64,000 bases of DNA from Pollenia angustigena (GCA_930367215.1 OV884060.1:103130151-103194150); one strand, 5' to 3'; shown: positions 1 through 11,669, numbered from the stretch's first letter. Notes: generated by a model from the letters alone, not told the origin. Numbers and translations are program-made.

Positions 1-245
1 TGCTAATTTCACCCAATTCGGAAGAAATCGATTTAAAAATTGGGTCACTTGACATGAAATACCCCATTTACCAAAATAATAAGATGTTAAATGGGCACAA
101 AGACTTTATTTCACAGAAATTTGTATGGGGGCTATGTAAAATGATGGACCGACTCTCTTTGATAGGTTTCGTCCCTGTGTCGCCCAACCACATCTTAAAT
201 TTCGACCTTTATTTACATTGGAAAGACAACCAGACGGACAGATAA
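1..245. repeat. degenerate dispersed repeat
   Basis: This stretch holds phrases that recur elsewhere in the window: 'atggaccga', 'tatgggggctatg' and 'cagacggacag'. Related phrases occur near 3.1-3.3, 36.65-36.9, 51.8-51.96 and 61.1-61.3 kb. The 63-codon open frame over it is probably not a gene because the other copies do not keep it open. The parent element is not identified. Confidence 0.45.
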
Positions 246-794
246 ATTCAGAAAGTTATGCTGAGTAAATAGAAATTACTTGATTATTTGCAAACAAAAA
301 TTATTTAGTTCAATAGACTACAAAGACAGAATTTTTATCGGACATACTGATTTGTAAAACAATTTTTTAAAAGCGGACTCCAAAATTAAATAAACTTTTT
401 CTTCGAAATTTTAAATATTTACATACTTGTTAAAATTTGTATTAAATGGATTGAAATGAAAATGTAATTGAAATGTTAATTCGAACTTATTCAAACAAAC
501 AAACATTTATTGTACCCACCATCCCTAGCGGTAGAAAATATTTCTACGAAAGTAAATTAAGCTACGAGTTAGTTGCATTTATTATTTATTTTGTATTTAT
601 TTGCTATCTTGTATTTATACCCTGCAAGCATTTTATGGAAAAATTAATCATATTCGAGTCATTTATGACTCCTCCGCACGATTAAAATAAGCATATATGA
701 GCTCATTTTCTGATCATAAATGATTGTTTTCTCGGGAGAAAATTGTACCCTACCCGGGACTCTTCTTGAGGAGTCTTTTATTACCTGCTTATCT

Positions 795-1012
795 GATCAG
801 TTTCGACTCATTTATGACTCATATTTTTAATGATTTGCGAGTCTTTTTCGAGTCATTTTTTAGTCATATTTCTGATCGTTTGTGAGTCTTTTTCGTCTCA
901 TTTTTTAGTCATATTTTTGATCGTCTAAGAGTCTTTTTCGACTCATTTTGTAGTCGTATTTATGATCGTCTAAGAGTCTTTTTCGACACTTTTTTCTGAT
1001 CGTTCGCGAGTT
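795..1012. repeat. 45-bp minisatellite, about 4-5 copies
   Basis: The motif GAGTCTTTTTCG recurs at 839, 884, 929 and 974, exactly 45 bp apart. Each unit also carries a TTAGTCATATTT-like stretch and TGATCG. The left edge (about 690-795) is a decayed version with TTATGACTC motifs. No coding frame runs through it. Confidence 0.85.
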
Positions 1013-2454
1013 TGTTTTACTATTTTTTCCGTCATATTTGTAATAGATTACAAAAAGAAATATTTTTCGATTTAAATTATTAAATTATTATATAAATTAT
1101 ATTATAAATTAAATTAATAATCAATTATATAATAAATAATAATATAAAAATTTTTATTAAAAAAAGGAATTGCTCTAAAAAAAAAATAATAACAAAAGTG
1201 TTGCATTGTTAGTGACCTCAACAATGCAATTAACACATTTTGATTTGAACTTGAGAATCTTTTGGAGTATTTATGTTCTTAAAAGGCAGTATAATTATGT
1301 TGAGGCAATTTGTCGAGCAGTTAAGCGGGTGAAATTGTTTTAGTCGTAATAGTTTTTGGAAGTAAAGAGGAGTTTGACAGTTCCTCTGAGGAACTAGATA
1401 ATATACGCCTTTTGCATCGTTTTCTTTAATTAATATAATTAAAAGCTGATGAGTTTGAGGGAGAAGAGCTGCAATCGTTTTGCATTCGTTGGTTATTATG
1501 ATTTCAATGACTTTCGTCTGCGTGTACGATTTGCAATGCACGATATGCTTTGCATATTTCCAATTTACTATATTTTTCTTCATAACCATAATTTACTATA
1601 CAGTTATCCAAATCCGTATCAACAAAGACCTCACATACACACATAACTCCAATTCTTGTTCAGTTTCCCCGTTATTTTCGTTTAAGCTTATCAATTCTTC
1701 ATCAGATTCGTGTACTCCTTCATAAACTTGGGGTAATTCAAATAAAGATTTCTTGCTATAATTTGTTTGGGCACATATTTTTTTACGTCTAGTCCTTATG
1801 GCTATACACGAGATATTTAAAGGATTTTTATATTATATATTATACTTCAAGTTAACGCTTGCTTCAAAGCTAGCTAACAAAATTAAAATCAGTTTTTCAT
1901 CATCTAGATGAGCAAAATATTATTCATAAATAACTTCAAGAGTCATATTTCAAACACCTGTATGATCCATTTTTGATTGCTGTATGTTTTGTTATTGCAT
2001 TTTCAATAAATTACTTATTAAGCATAAGAACGAATCATTTTTGAGTCTTTTTTCAAACGCGCAAGTGATTAATCAGTTTTTAATCATCAAAAGCACTCGA
2101 GGAAGACTTAGTAAGGTGATTTTTGATAAAACAATCTTTAAAATGCTAGTAGGGATTAGTTTAAATTGTTATTGTATTAGTTATGAGAATTATAGTGTTA
2201 AAATCTCTGTACAGAATATTCTAGATAAAAGTGTTATGTAATATTTAAATATTCATATAATATTTAGATAAAAATTTAATGTTAAAATATGCGATAAATT
2301 AAAATACTTAGTTGCATAATGTTAAATAACATAATAGACGTAAGCTTTAAAAGTATACTTTATAAAGGCTCGAATATTCTAGAGCTATCTAGATGCTTGG
2401 GGTAGAGTGTAGGTAGATACTCAAGAGAAGGCATTTAAGCACTTAGTACAAACT
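1013..2454. other. AT-rich sequence, nothing recognised
   Basis: The stretch is strongly AT-rich. The short open frames (for example around 1230-1725, on both strands) overlap each other, carry no motif I recognise and look like chance frames. The sequence from 246 to 794 is equally unremarkable. Confidence 0.6.
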
Positions 2455-2560
2455 AGTGATGTTACGAATACCGATACCGATATATTGGCGATACTTCAGG
2501 TTTACCGATTCATCGGTATCAGCGATATTTACAGCCGATTTGCCGATACTTTTTTTAGGG
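2455..2560. repeat. cluster of CCGATA / ATCGG motifs
   Basis: A run of CCGATACCGATA, ATCGGTATC, CCGATTTGCCGATAC and related words begins after TAGTGATGTTACGAATA. Such clusters are typical subterminal repeats of hAT-like DNA transposons. No matching opposite end was found nearby, so this is a likely solo end. Confidence 0.4.
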
Positions 2561-3114
2561 TTTGTTTGAAAAAAAATTAATTTTCAATGCTTATATTTTG
2601 CAAAGCAACTAAAAGAAATAAAACAACCCATTTAAAACAGAATAATAAATTGTTTGTTTTTATTCTTTAGCTCAAGGTTCACGCCACGCGTTCTATGCGT
2701 TTGAATATTTCTAGAGACGTAGATCCCTTTGGTCCAGAAATACTTAAGTTTTCAAATTAATTCTGTTGCGTCTTAAATACTGTTTTTCACTGAACGTCTA
2801 GTTGAACGGACTTGGGATTTCCGCACAAGTTGAGAATAACATTCATTTATTAAACTGTAATTTTGTATAAAAAAAACATTCTACTTGAGTTGTGTAAATT
2901 TTACTTTGAATTCAAATTTTTTTCTTTAACTTATTTTCTTCTTTGATAATTTTCAGCACTTCTCACAATAAATTAAATAGAAACAAAGTTAAATTTTTTA
3001 TCTTCGTTTTTAATGCCAGTATTACAATAGTTAATCAAATAATATTAATGTTGTGATAAATATCTTCCCATGGTAGAAAGTTATAAAAACATTTTTTACA
3101 AAAAAAATATAGGT

Positions 3115-3335
3115 AAGAATGCTATATTCGGCTGTGCAGACTCTTTGATAAATTATGGATCGATATTCCCGACAGTTGACTGTGTGATTCCCAGTCTTAT
3201 AAAACTATGAAGGACCAATCTTTATTACAATTGCGTTATTCGTTACGGTTTTAGGTGAAATTAAATGTTTTCTGAGAGTGACCTTTTTATGGGGCGTATG
3301 ATAAATTATGGACCGATCTTCACGAAACTAAATAG
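3115..3335. repeat. degenerate dispersed repeat
   Basis: It contains 'tattcggctgtgcagactc' and two versions of 'gataaattatggaycgat', the same phrase family as the repeats at 1-245 and 36.65 kb. A similar 'tattcggctatgcggaatc' start occurs at 59.65 kb. It is non-coding. Confidence 0.45.
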
Positions 3336-3396
3336 TATGATTTCTAAAAATTTGAACTGAATTTGTGCAAACCTTATATCAAACACACTTTAAATA

Positions 3397-4150
3397 CATA
3401 TGGGCAAATCCTGCGTGACGAACGCTACTTTCGCACGCATTTTCTGATTAAAATATAATCATTTTTTGGTATTTCAAAAGAGTTAGCTTCAACTTATATG
3501 TATATAGTATTTAGCGACATTAATATGTACTTACGAATGGCATACATCATTATTTCTTAGCAAGTATTTGTTGCGAAATAGTTGATCACAAAATTTTGTG
3601 ACGCACGCTACAAAAAGTGGAAGTAACTTCAAAGGCTGAAGTGCGTTTTCCTAATTTTTAGCGAACTTGGCATGATACGGTATGCAAAATCTAATTCCTA
3701 AAAGAAAGATGACTATAAGAGAATACTAAACGCACTTATTTGCAGCCAAAAAATGTTGTGATTTTTTGACAAAAGGCGTGAACCCTTTGTGACGCACGCT
3801 ACATAACGCACGCTACAGTTTTACCAGTAGTATTTTATTATTAAATTTTAATTATTTTAACAAAACAAATTATATTTATATGAATTGCATTTCTTAAACT
3901 AATTCTTAACGAAATTTTTATTTTGATAAGCCTGCTGTAAGTACTATTTTAAGCATAAAAATCACCTAAAATAACGCTAAATTCACGTATAACATTAAGA
4001 AATCAGAAGTGGGGTAGGATTTGGTAAAATTTTTTGCATTGATGATCATTGGAATACATATTTTTTAATATAAAAATGAAATATTCCATTAAAAAAAAAT
4101 CATTTGAAAAATTTTTGGTTGGTGGACTGTTTCTTGGATTTGCCCATATG
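3397..4150. mobile_element. MITE-like element, 754 bp
   Basis: The left end CATATGGGCAAATCC (3397-3411) is repeated as its exact reverse complement at 4136-4150. Inside, the word GTGACGCACGCTAC (one copy with a mismatch) appears near 3413, 3598 and 3789, about 190 bp apart. There is no transposase frame. The target duplication is unclear because the flanks are themselves palindromic (ATAT). Confidence 0.65.
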
Positions 4151-4981
4151 TAAGAGCACGATTGATTAAAAACCAATTGTTGAGCAGTTGACGAGAAACA
4201 CTCAAAGTGATCAGACGTGCGCAGAAGAACTATTTTTATATTTACTCTCTTTTTTTATATTTTGGGTTTTGGTATGTAAGAAATGAATTGAATGAAATAT
4301 CCAGACAAATTTGTTTAGTTTTAATGTAAGAAGTGTCTTCTTATACATACATGAAGATATCTAAAGAATATTCGGCTCAAAAATCTTTTATATGAATGGA
4401 TCAAAGAATGTCCATCGTTCACAAATTGTTTTATATACTGTGGTGTAGGGAAACATATGGTCAGGCATGACCGGCAATATTTTCTTACTTAGTTTTTTGT
4501 AAATTCAGATAATTTATCAGTTGGAAAATTGCAATTAACAAAATAATTTGCAAACTGATTTTCAAAAAAAAAAAAAACAAACTATTGAGCTCTGAAATTG
4601 AATCACACGTTTTTTATAAATTAAGAAATTTCAACTCTGACTTTAAAAAAATGTAATTCTTATAAAAAGGAAATTTTTCCGAAGCACAGTGGATACGTTA
4701 AATATAGACTTGTCTCAATTCTCAAATTATAGGGGATAAAGATTTAAAAAATTGCCATAAAACATTAATTTAAATTTATATTCATAAAAGTATTGTAATT
4801 TAATAAAGGTTTTCAAGTCAAATTATATCTTTGACAATTTTTCTTAATAAATGTTTTTGAATATTTACTTTTTAATAAACCAAACCACAGCTTTTTTATT
4901 TTAATTAGATCAAAAAAATCATTTGCCGTAATGAAAAACACACAGAAAAAGAAGACAAATAAAAAGAAAACAACATAATAA

Positions 4982-5350
4982 TAGGTGTGTTCATTTACTT
5001 TACTAGCAGAGACTTGCAACGAGAGAGTAAATTGAAAAAATAGCCAAATTTTTCTTACATAACTAAAAAAAAAAAATAAATCAAAAGTTAAATGATCGCA
5101 TTACTAGCAAAAACTAGCAAGTTAAACACATTGAAAAATCCAGCTGTAAGATACGAAATTCTGTCTTCCTTTAATGAATTGTTTTGAACAAAATATTTGC
5201 ACTTGGTTGTGGTCTCTTATTTATTTACATGAATGTTTATGTCTCTTGATTTTTTTACTCTCTCTTGATACATATTTTTTGGGTTAATGAACACTTTCCA
5301 GAAACAATTGTTACAAATTCGTAAAAATATTTAATAAATGAACACACCTA
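4982..5350. mobile_element. MITE-like element, 369 bp
   Basis: TAGGTGTGTTCATTTA at 4982-4997 is matched by its exact reverse complement at 5335-5350. The interior is non-coding and AT-rich, with repeated 'actagcaaaaactagcaa'-type words. No clear target duplication can be seen. Confidence 0.65.
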
Positions 5351-6590
5351 ATATAAAAAATTTACTATCTGAAGAAAAACATCAATAACCTTGTTAAGAT
5401 TGTATTTGTTATGGCTGTCATGGGGATCTAACCTACAAAATTGTAAGAAGCAAACATAAATTTTCAAACTCATCAACTCTAGCATTCTCTTACACAGATA
5501 AACATGTACACAACTTCTTTCTATTCAGTAGAAAAGAAGAACAGGATAAAACAATGTTTTGTGTGAAAGTAAGTGTGCCATCATACATTACCTATGTTAC
5601 CTTTGTATGTAATATGTTTGTGCATAAAAGAATTCAGGTGGTTTTGAAAGAGTTTGTATATTTTCCTTACTGCAAAACATTTTTTCACTTCAGTGCTATT
5701 TAAGTTCTGTAAATGTAGTGCCACAAATACTGTGGCATTTATTAAAACAACAAGTTTTCTCCCTAAAAAGCAGGTATTTTTATAAAAATTTATGGTGTTT
5801 ATTTATTCTTTGATAGGATCGAAAAATATGTTTCTCTTTATTAAAAAAAAAAATATATAAGAAACAACCCCTTTATACAGCATTTTATTAAATTGTTTTT
5901 AATGATGCTGATATTGTGTAATCACAAGACAGTTATTGGAGAACAGCATTTGACTTCAATCTAAAAATGGTTTAATTACTATGCGCGACCTTTAAAATAA
6001 CTTTGTACAGTTTAAGCCATTGTTTATTTAATTAATTTCTAGTTTTAGTACTTCCTAAAAGTTTCCAGTTGTCTTTAGAAATGGAATTTTAAATTTGTAT
6101 ATTTTCTGGACAAATGTTGCAGAGTTGCAAATGTTCCACCAAATCGTGCATACTTACTTGCTCTAACCTACAAATTTATACAACCACCGAGTATTTCCGA
6201 ATTATGACAGTTTTATTTCGAGAATAATTTAGTTTTGGCTATGAAATATTTTCCAATTGAAAGAAATAGAAAGATAATAGGTGAGTTCCTACATCTTCAT
6301 ACATTTACATGGGCAATGTTGTTTTAATAACGAAAAACATTTTATCTTGGTTTATTTCACGCAACAAATTTATTTTCTTAATCAATACAAAAAAAAAATT
6401 CCAACTAATTTTTTCCATATACAATATATGTATAAGGCACTTGCTCAACAATACTGTAATAACTCAACATTTAAAAATTTTCAATAGAAGCAAAACAATT
6501 TTTAATTTTACGTTAAAGGCATGTGAAAGATATTTATTTAACCCAACACCAGTAAGTAGACATAAATGCACAATATTTTTTACAGCGCTG
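5351..6590. other. AT-rich sequence without recognised features
   Basis: I see no element ends, RNA gene or credible coding region. The overlapping short frames around 6281-6671 on both strands run into the Transib left end and are treated as chance frames. Confidence 0.5.
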
Positions 6591-6595
6591 CGGCG

Positions 6596-6623
6596 CACTA
6601 TGGGATTTCTGCTGCAAAAAAGG
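6596..6623 (+). repeat. Transib left end, 12-spacer RSS-like
   Basis: CACTATG (6596-6602) is followed by 12 nt and then CAAAAAAGG (6615-6623). This is the layout of a V(D)J recombination signal (heptamer CACAGTG, 12- or 23-nt spacer, A-rich nonamer ACAAAAACC). If the C is aligned to the second base of the nonamer, the spacer is 11 rather than 12. The function as a transposase binding end is inferred from the family. Confidence 0.8.
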
Positions 6624-7406
6624 CATTTTTTGACTATTACTTTTAAAAAATCTAGTGATGCTATTTTGTAGTGAAGAGTCTGGCAAACAAAAATCTGCAT
6701 TTCTTTTAAGATATATATATATATATATGTTCTTAGAAAAGATCGGCTGAAATCAGGTTAATGTTGTGAAAGGGAAATATATGGTAATTTTGTTCAAATT
6801 CAGAGATTCATATATCGAAGATGTTTCGAGCGGAAAAATCTGAGTGTCGACTTTATTTAAGTCCAACGCCTTGTTTTTAATTTAAAGGAAAAGAAAAAGT
6901 TATTACATACATAGTTTGGGAGAAATGAGTGCATCAAAATTGTCCTTAAAAATTCAGCATTGGCTGTTTTCGTTGGAGAAAAAGTCAATTAGCTCGGTTT
7001 ACCTCCGTGCTCTCAGTATAACGAAATGAAAGGTAAAACGCTCTTCTTTCTAAGTAGTCAAAAAAATTCACCAACTTTTGTTAATCTTTTAAAAAAATCC
7101 AAATTTAGTAAAAAAAAGTCACGATTATTGCACCCTAGTATTTTTAATAAAAAAGTTTTGCATACCTTAAGGCTTAACGTTTTAAAGAAATTTAAGTTAT
7201 TAATTATAACAACAATTTGTTAATAAATTGTTGACAGCTGTTTTTACAAGTGAATAAGATTAAAAAAAAAAAAATAAACAAAATCATATGTTTTAATAAA
7301 AGAAAATGTATAGAAGAAACCCGCTTAAATTGAAAACAAAATTTGCAACCAGTAAATAGTTAACGTTAATAAATATTGTAATAAAATTTAAAATATAATT
7401 CTAAAA

Positions 7407-9338
7407 ATGATTTTATTTTCTGTGTCATATAGTGAATTGTGCCAGGAACTTATTGATTGTGGTAGCAATGTAAATTTGTTAACAAATTTTATAAAACAGA
7501 AAAATTCGGTGCTTACTATTGATGAAATTGAAATAGTGAAAAAGGCAGTTCAAAAGAGGTTTTTTGGTAATTTTTTAAATCGTTGGGGAGAAGCGCACAA
7601 AATCAAATCTTATTTCTTTCGAAAAAATGCGACTTGGTTAGAAAGTAAATACATACATCTTTAAAAAAAAATTAAATAACAATAATTCATTTCGAATATT
7701 ATGAAATTTTTTTTAGATATGTTCGAAGTATCACTTGCTGATGACCAACCTATATGTTCAAAGAAAAAAGGAAGACCAGTTAAGGAATTCGATGACTGCA
7801 AGTATCGTAGTAAAAGGTACAAAGCAGGTGATTTACCATCTCAGTACCCACAAAAGCAATTAATAATGGCAAGTGGAACTTCACCAGGTACAAAAATAAC
7901 ACCACAATCATATATTCCTTCAACACCTGCACTTGCCTTATTGCTGGATGCAGAATTATCAAAACATCAGTACGAAACAATAAAGTACGTTTTGCAAAGA
8001 GAAGGATATGATATTTTGCCTCCTTATAAAAAAGTTATTGATGAAAAGAAGAAATGTTATCCGGATAAAATCCAAGTGTCAGAAAAAGAAGCCTCTGTGA
8101 GCTTACAAAGTCTGATGGACCATACGACAAAGCGCCTTTTTGAAAGTTTTTCGCAGGAACGAATTTATGCAACAAATTTTGAATTTACTCTTACGTCGAA
8201 GTGGGGTTGTGATGGGTCATCTGGACATTCAGAATACAATCAAAGCTTGCCAAGTGATATAAGTGATAGGAGTCTACTTTTAGCATCGATGGTGCCTCTA
8301 AGTCTAAAAACAGACACTGGCGCGGAATTTTGGTGTAATAAAAGCCCATCGTCAACAAGGTACTGTCGTCCAATTTTTTTCGAATTTGCTAAGGAGACAA
8401 AAGAAAAAGTCCTGACAGTTGTAGAAAACATGAGGATAAATATAGATGCTTTAGAAAAAACGAATGTTTCAGTTAATGACAAAAATTTCAACGTAAAACA
8501 TAATTTGGTGTTTACGATGCTTGATGGTAAAACGGCTCAGACCGTTACAAATACTAGTTCAGCAGCAGTGTGTTACATTTGTAAAGCTAAGCCCTCAGAA
8601 ATGAATGATTTGGAAGCGGTTTCAAGAAAAAACATCGATAATGAAGCTTGTAAATTAGGACTTTCTTCATTACACGCTAGGATTAAGTTTATGGAGTGCA
8701 TACTTCATATAGCATACAATAAGCCCTTCGAAAAGTGGTCTGCAATCGATGCACACAATAAAATTTTAAAACAAGAGAACAAGCAACGAATTCAGACTGA
8801 ATTTAGGGAACGTATGAGCTTACGCGTAGATGCTGTAAAGCAAGGATCTGGGACATCAAATGATGGAAATACCTCAAGGCGTTTTTTTCCAACCCTGCAC
8901 TTGTTGCAGATATAACTGGGGTAAATGAAGAACTAATAGATCGTTTTCGTATCATTCTTCAAATGTGGCCAGAAAATTGATACTATGAAGTTTAAGAAAT
9001 TTGCGTGGGAAACAGCTGAACTATTTGTTAAAAAATATAAATGGTATTTCATGCCTGTTACTGTCCACAAAATTCTTATTCATGGAGAGGACATAATAGA
9101 TGCAGCAGTACTCCCAATTGGTATGCTCTCGGAGGAAGCAGAAGAAGCGCGTAATAAAGATTACAGGAACTATAGATTAATGTTTTCTAGAAAGTGCAGT
9201 AGAACTGCAACGAATACCGATGTTTTTCATCGTTTGCTTGAGTCGTCCGATCCATTTATTAGTAGCTTAAGACGTCAACCTCATAAGAATATTTTAGAAT
9301 TGGATGATGTAGTTAAAGATATGATAGTTGATGAATAA
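7407..9338 (+). pseudogene. Transib transposase, two exons, two frameshifts
   Basis: This is the DDE transposase related to vertebrate RAG1. Exon 1 (7407-7644) joins exon 2 (from 7717) in frame across a 72-bp GT-AG intron. The main frame then runs to about 8886, where one base is missing in a T run after the SNDGNTSRRFF motif. A second shift near 8976, in an A run, leads to the last frame, ending at 9338. The total is about 618 codons, near the family's usual length. The catalytic residues are still present. The first Asp is in WGCDGSSG (codon 8211). The second is in MLDGK (codon 8523), exactly 19 residues before a Cys of CYIC, as in RAG1. The Glu is in EEARNKDYR (codon 9144). The C-terminal part also has SSLHARIKFMEC and PVTVHKILIHGED. 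I am very sure of the family. Confidence 0.93.
7645..7716 (+). other. 72-bp GT-AG intron in the Transib transposase
   Basis: The donor is GAAA|GTAAAT and the acceptor TTTTTTTTAG|ATATG. Removing 7645-7716 joins ...TTGGTTAGAAA to ATATGTTC in one open frame, replacing a stop-containing stretch. The acceptor has a pyrimidine (T) tract. Splicing is inferred from sequence only. Confidence 0.8.
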
Positions 9339-9487
9339 AATGCTTAAATATTGTTTACCTATATGAATATTTTTTATTCGAGTTGGGAGGGAATAACCAA
9401 TTTTTAGCATTTCTTAAATTAAATATTACTAGTATTTTCAATGAGAATTATATTTATACGAAATTTGTTCATTCAGGTTACATAAAA

Positions 9488-10175
9488 GACGACGCATTTC
9501 AACCAAAATTGTTAGTTTTTGCTTTTATCAATTAATAGGTGTGTGCCAATTTTAATCAAATTCTATTGACAATTCCGCCCTACACATTGAAAAGAAAATT
9601 ACGTGAAATAATAGGGGTCCAAGGGAGGTACCCCAAGGAGTCGACGGATTTCAACCAAAATTTGTAGAGCTTTTTCTTGGATCAATTAATAGACGTGTGC
9701 CAAATTTCGTAAAATTCCATGAAGAATTGCGACCTATACATTGGGGACAAAAATTCTTGGAAAAATGGCGGTCCAAGGGAGGTACCCCAAGGAGTCGACG
9801 GATTTCAACCAAAATTTGTAGAGCTTTTTCTTGGATCAATTAATAGACGTGTGCCAAATTTCGTAAAATTCCATGAAGAATTGCGACCTATACATTGGGG
9901 ACAAAAATTCTTGGAAAAATGGTGGTCCAAGGGAGGTACCCCAAGGAGTCGACGGATTTCAACCAAAATTTGTAGAGCTTTTTCTTGGATCAATTAACAG
10001 ACGTGTGCCAAATTTCGTAAAATTCCATGAAGAATTGCGACCTATACATTGGGGACAAAAATTCTTGGAAAAATGGTGGTCCAAGGGAGGTACCCCAAGG
10101 AGTCGACGGATTTTAAAAATTTTTTGTATTTTTCTTTTCTACTTAAATTTAAACAAGTGTGCAAAATTTCATCGT
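9488..10175 (+). repeat. 154-bp tandem array inside the Transib
   Basis: GGTACCCCAAGGAGTCGACG starts at 9627, 9781, 9935 and 10089, exactly 154 bp apart. The central units are almost identical. The outer ones (9488-9626 and after 10110) are diverged, a pattern expected if the array grew by unequal exchange from the middle. The frames on both strands (for example 9719-9997) are a by-product of the repeat length and are not called as genes. The array sits between the transposase stop and the right terminus, inside the element. Confidence 0.9.
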
Positions 10176-10194
10176 TGTAGAATCACTCGTTCTA

Positions 10195-10231
10195 TTTTTT
10201 GCAGTTAGATGTATGAAGAAATACCAATGTG
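10195..10231 (-). repeat. Transib right end, 23-spacer RSS-like
   Basis: Read on the minus strand from 10231: CACATTG, 23 nt, then CAAAAAATA. The heptamer and A-run match the left end, but the spacer is 11 nt longer, one helical turn, as in the 12/23 pair of V(D)J signals. CGGCG follows directly at 10232. Confidence 0.8.
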
Positions 10232-10236
10232 CGGCG

Positions 10237-10523
10237 GTTAGTCGATTTTTTCCAAAAAGTCCAAAAATTTTTTTTGAGTTAATACACTATTGTTGAACAA
10301 GTGAGATATATAATTGGTTAGTATGACCTAATGTTCGACGTATTTTCTTTATACAACTTTCTGGGGCCATCTAATGGCCTAGCGAGCTGAGATTTGGCAC
10401 ACTTAATGTTCTTTAACTGCAAAAGATCGTAATGGAGCCAATTTTTTATATTCGATCTGTAAGCGGAGACACAGGGTAAAAATTCGTACACTTGGTACTT
10501 TTTTGATTTTTTAATAGAAAGTT
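10237..10523. other. spacer between two transposons
   Basis: No element ends or coding region are recognised here. The Transib insertion split this flank from the sequence ending in CAGCGCTG at 6590. Confidence 0.5.
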
Positions 10524-11669
10524 GGGTATTCATTTAATCGGGCTTTTGCTTTAATCGGTTAATCGCTCGATTAATTAACCGAGGTTTTGGTTTAATCGGT
10601 TAATAATCGGTTAATATTGCTATTGATCGGTTAACCGATTAATAAAGTATTGTTATAAATTAAGTAATTTCAATAAATAAAAATGCAAAAATTATTTATT
10701 ACTTGGAGTTTATTATTGAAAAAAAAAACAATAACATAACAAACAAAAAAATTCTTGGACTAAAATGAGCAAACAAAGAAAATTCAATACTAATTAATAC
10801 ATATGGGCATTCCCACAGAATGTTCTACCAGGATGAAAGAATAGAATGTTGGTAAGCATCGTCTAAAAAGTCTATGTATTTATAAAAGAATGGTTTTTAT
10901 AGCATATCTCAGCTGTTTTACTTGAGGAAATTGGGCTGGAAAATGGAAAACTTTATATTTTTTAAAGACATTTTTATATAATTATTTTACATGCAAAAAA
11001 ATGTTATGTCAATTGTAAATTGAGTATTAGGTTTTTGTTAAGGAAATTTTAAGATATTTTTGGGAAAATTCATGGTGATAATAATAAAAAAACATATGGA
11101 AAAATCGTAAGTTCGCGACCCCGTACGTTCGAAAAATAATTTGGTTTAAATGTTTAGCATTTAAGCGATTATTTTCTTTAGATTTGTTAAATCTTGACTT
11201 GGAGAAAAATTCTTGCATTTATCAAAGATGTTAAAGAAATCCAAAGCAATCCATAATACAGAATATCTAATATCTCATTCTTTTTCCTGGATTTCTCTAA
11301 ACATATAAAATCTTCCATTATGCCATTATAGGACTGTTTTAATTTTTTAAAATTTTGATCACTTCTAATTGTTTCGGTTACTATCGAGAGTTTCTTCTGT
11401 TGTCAGGCCATCATCTGGCATAGCTCAGCACCGCACATATATATTTTCTGAACACATACCTTTTGAATATGAGACGAAACAAATAATAAAAAACACAAAC
11501 AAATTTGTTGTAATACTACAAAAAATTCAAAATTTTGTTATATCGGTTAATCGACTGAAATCAACCGGTTTAATCGTTAATCGAAAAAACGCAATTTTAA
11601 ATTAACCGATCAGTTAATCGGGTAGTAATTAATCGGTTAACCGGTTAACGGTTAACCGAATGAATACCC
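10524..11669. mobile_element. non-autonomous DNA transposon with ATCGGTTAA repeats, copy A
   Basis: It starts GGGTATTCATTTAATCGG and ends with the inverted counterpart AATGAATACCC. Both ends are packed with ATCGGTTAA / TTAACCGAT words (at least eight near each end), which look like subterminal transposase-binding repeats of the hAT type. The middle is AT-rich and non-coding. Flanking AATAGAAA (10513-10520) and AATAGATA (11671-11678) could be a decayed 8-bp target duplication. A partial copy is at 40393-40875. Confidence 0.75.

Larger units (their letters stand above)
6591..10236 (+). mobile_element. Transib DNA transposon (RAG1-like), complete to both ends
   Basis: The element runs 6596-10231 and is flanked on both sides by CGGCG (6591-6595 and 10232-10236). 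This is the GC-rich 5-bp CGNCG-type target duplication known for Transib. Its ends begin CACTATGGGATTTCT on the left and CACATTGGTATTTCT on the right (reverse complement), matching at 12 of 15 positions. Inside lie a transposase gene with one intron and two frameshifts (7407-9338) and a 154-bp tandem array before the right end. Length, ends, duplication and transposase agree, so the boundaries are very well supported. The frameshifts suggest it is no longer autonomous, unless they are assembly errors in homopolymer runs. Confidence 0.93.

Noticed and set aside
9651..10208. Overlapping 62-111 codon frames on both strands with repeated protein sequence
   Set aside because: They follow the 154-bp tandem units in both orientations and shift phase between units; no family match.
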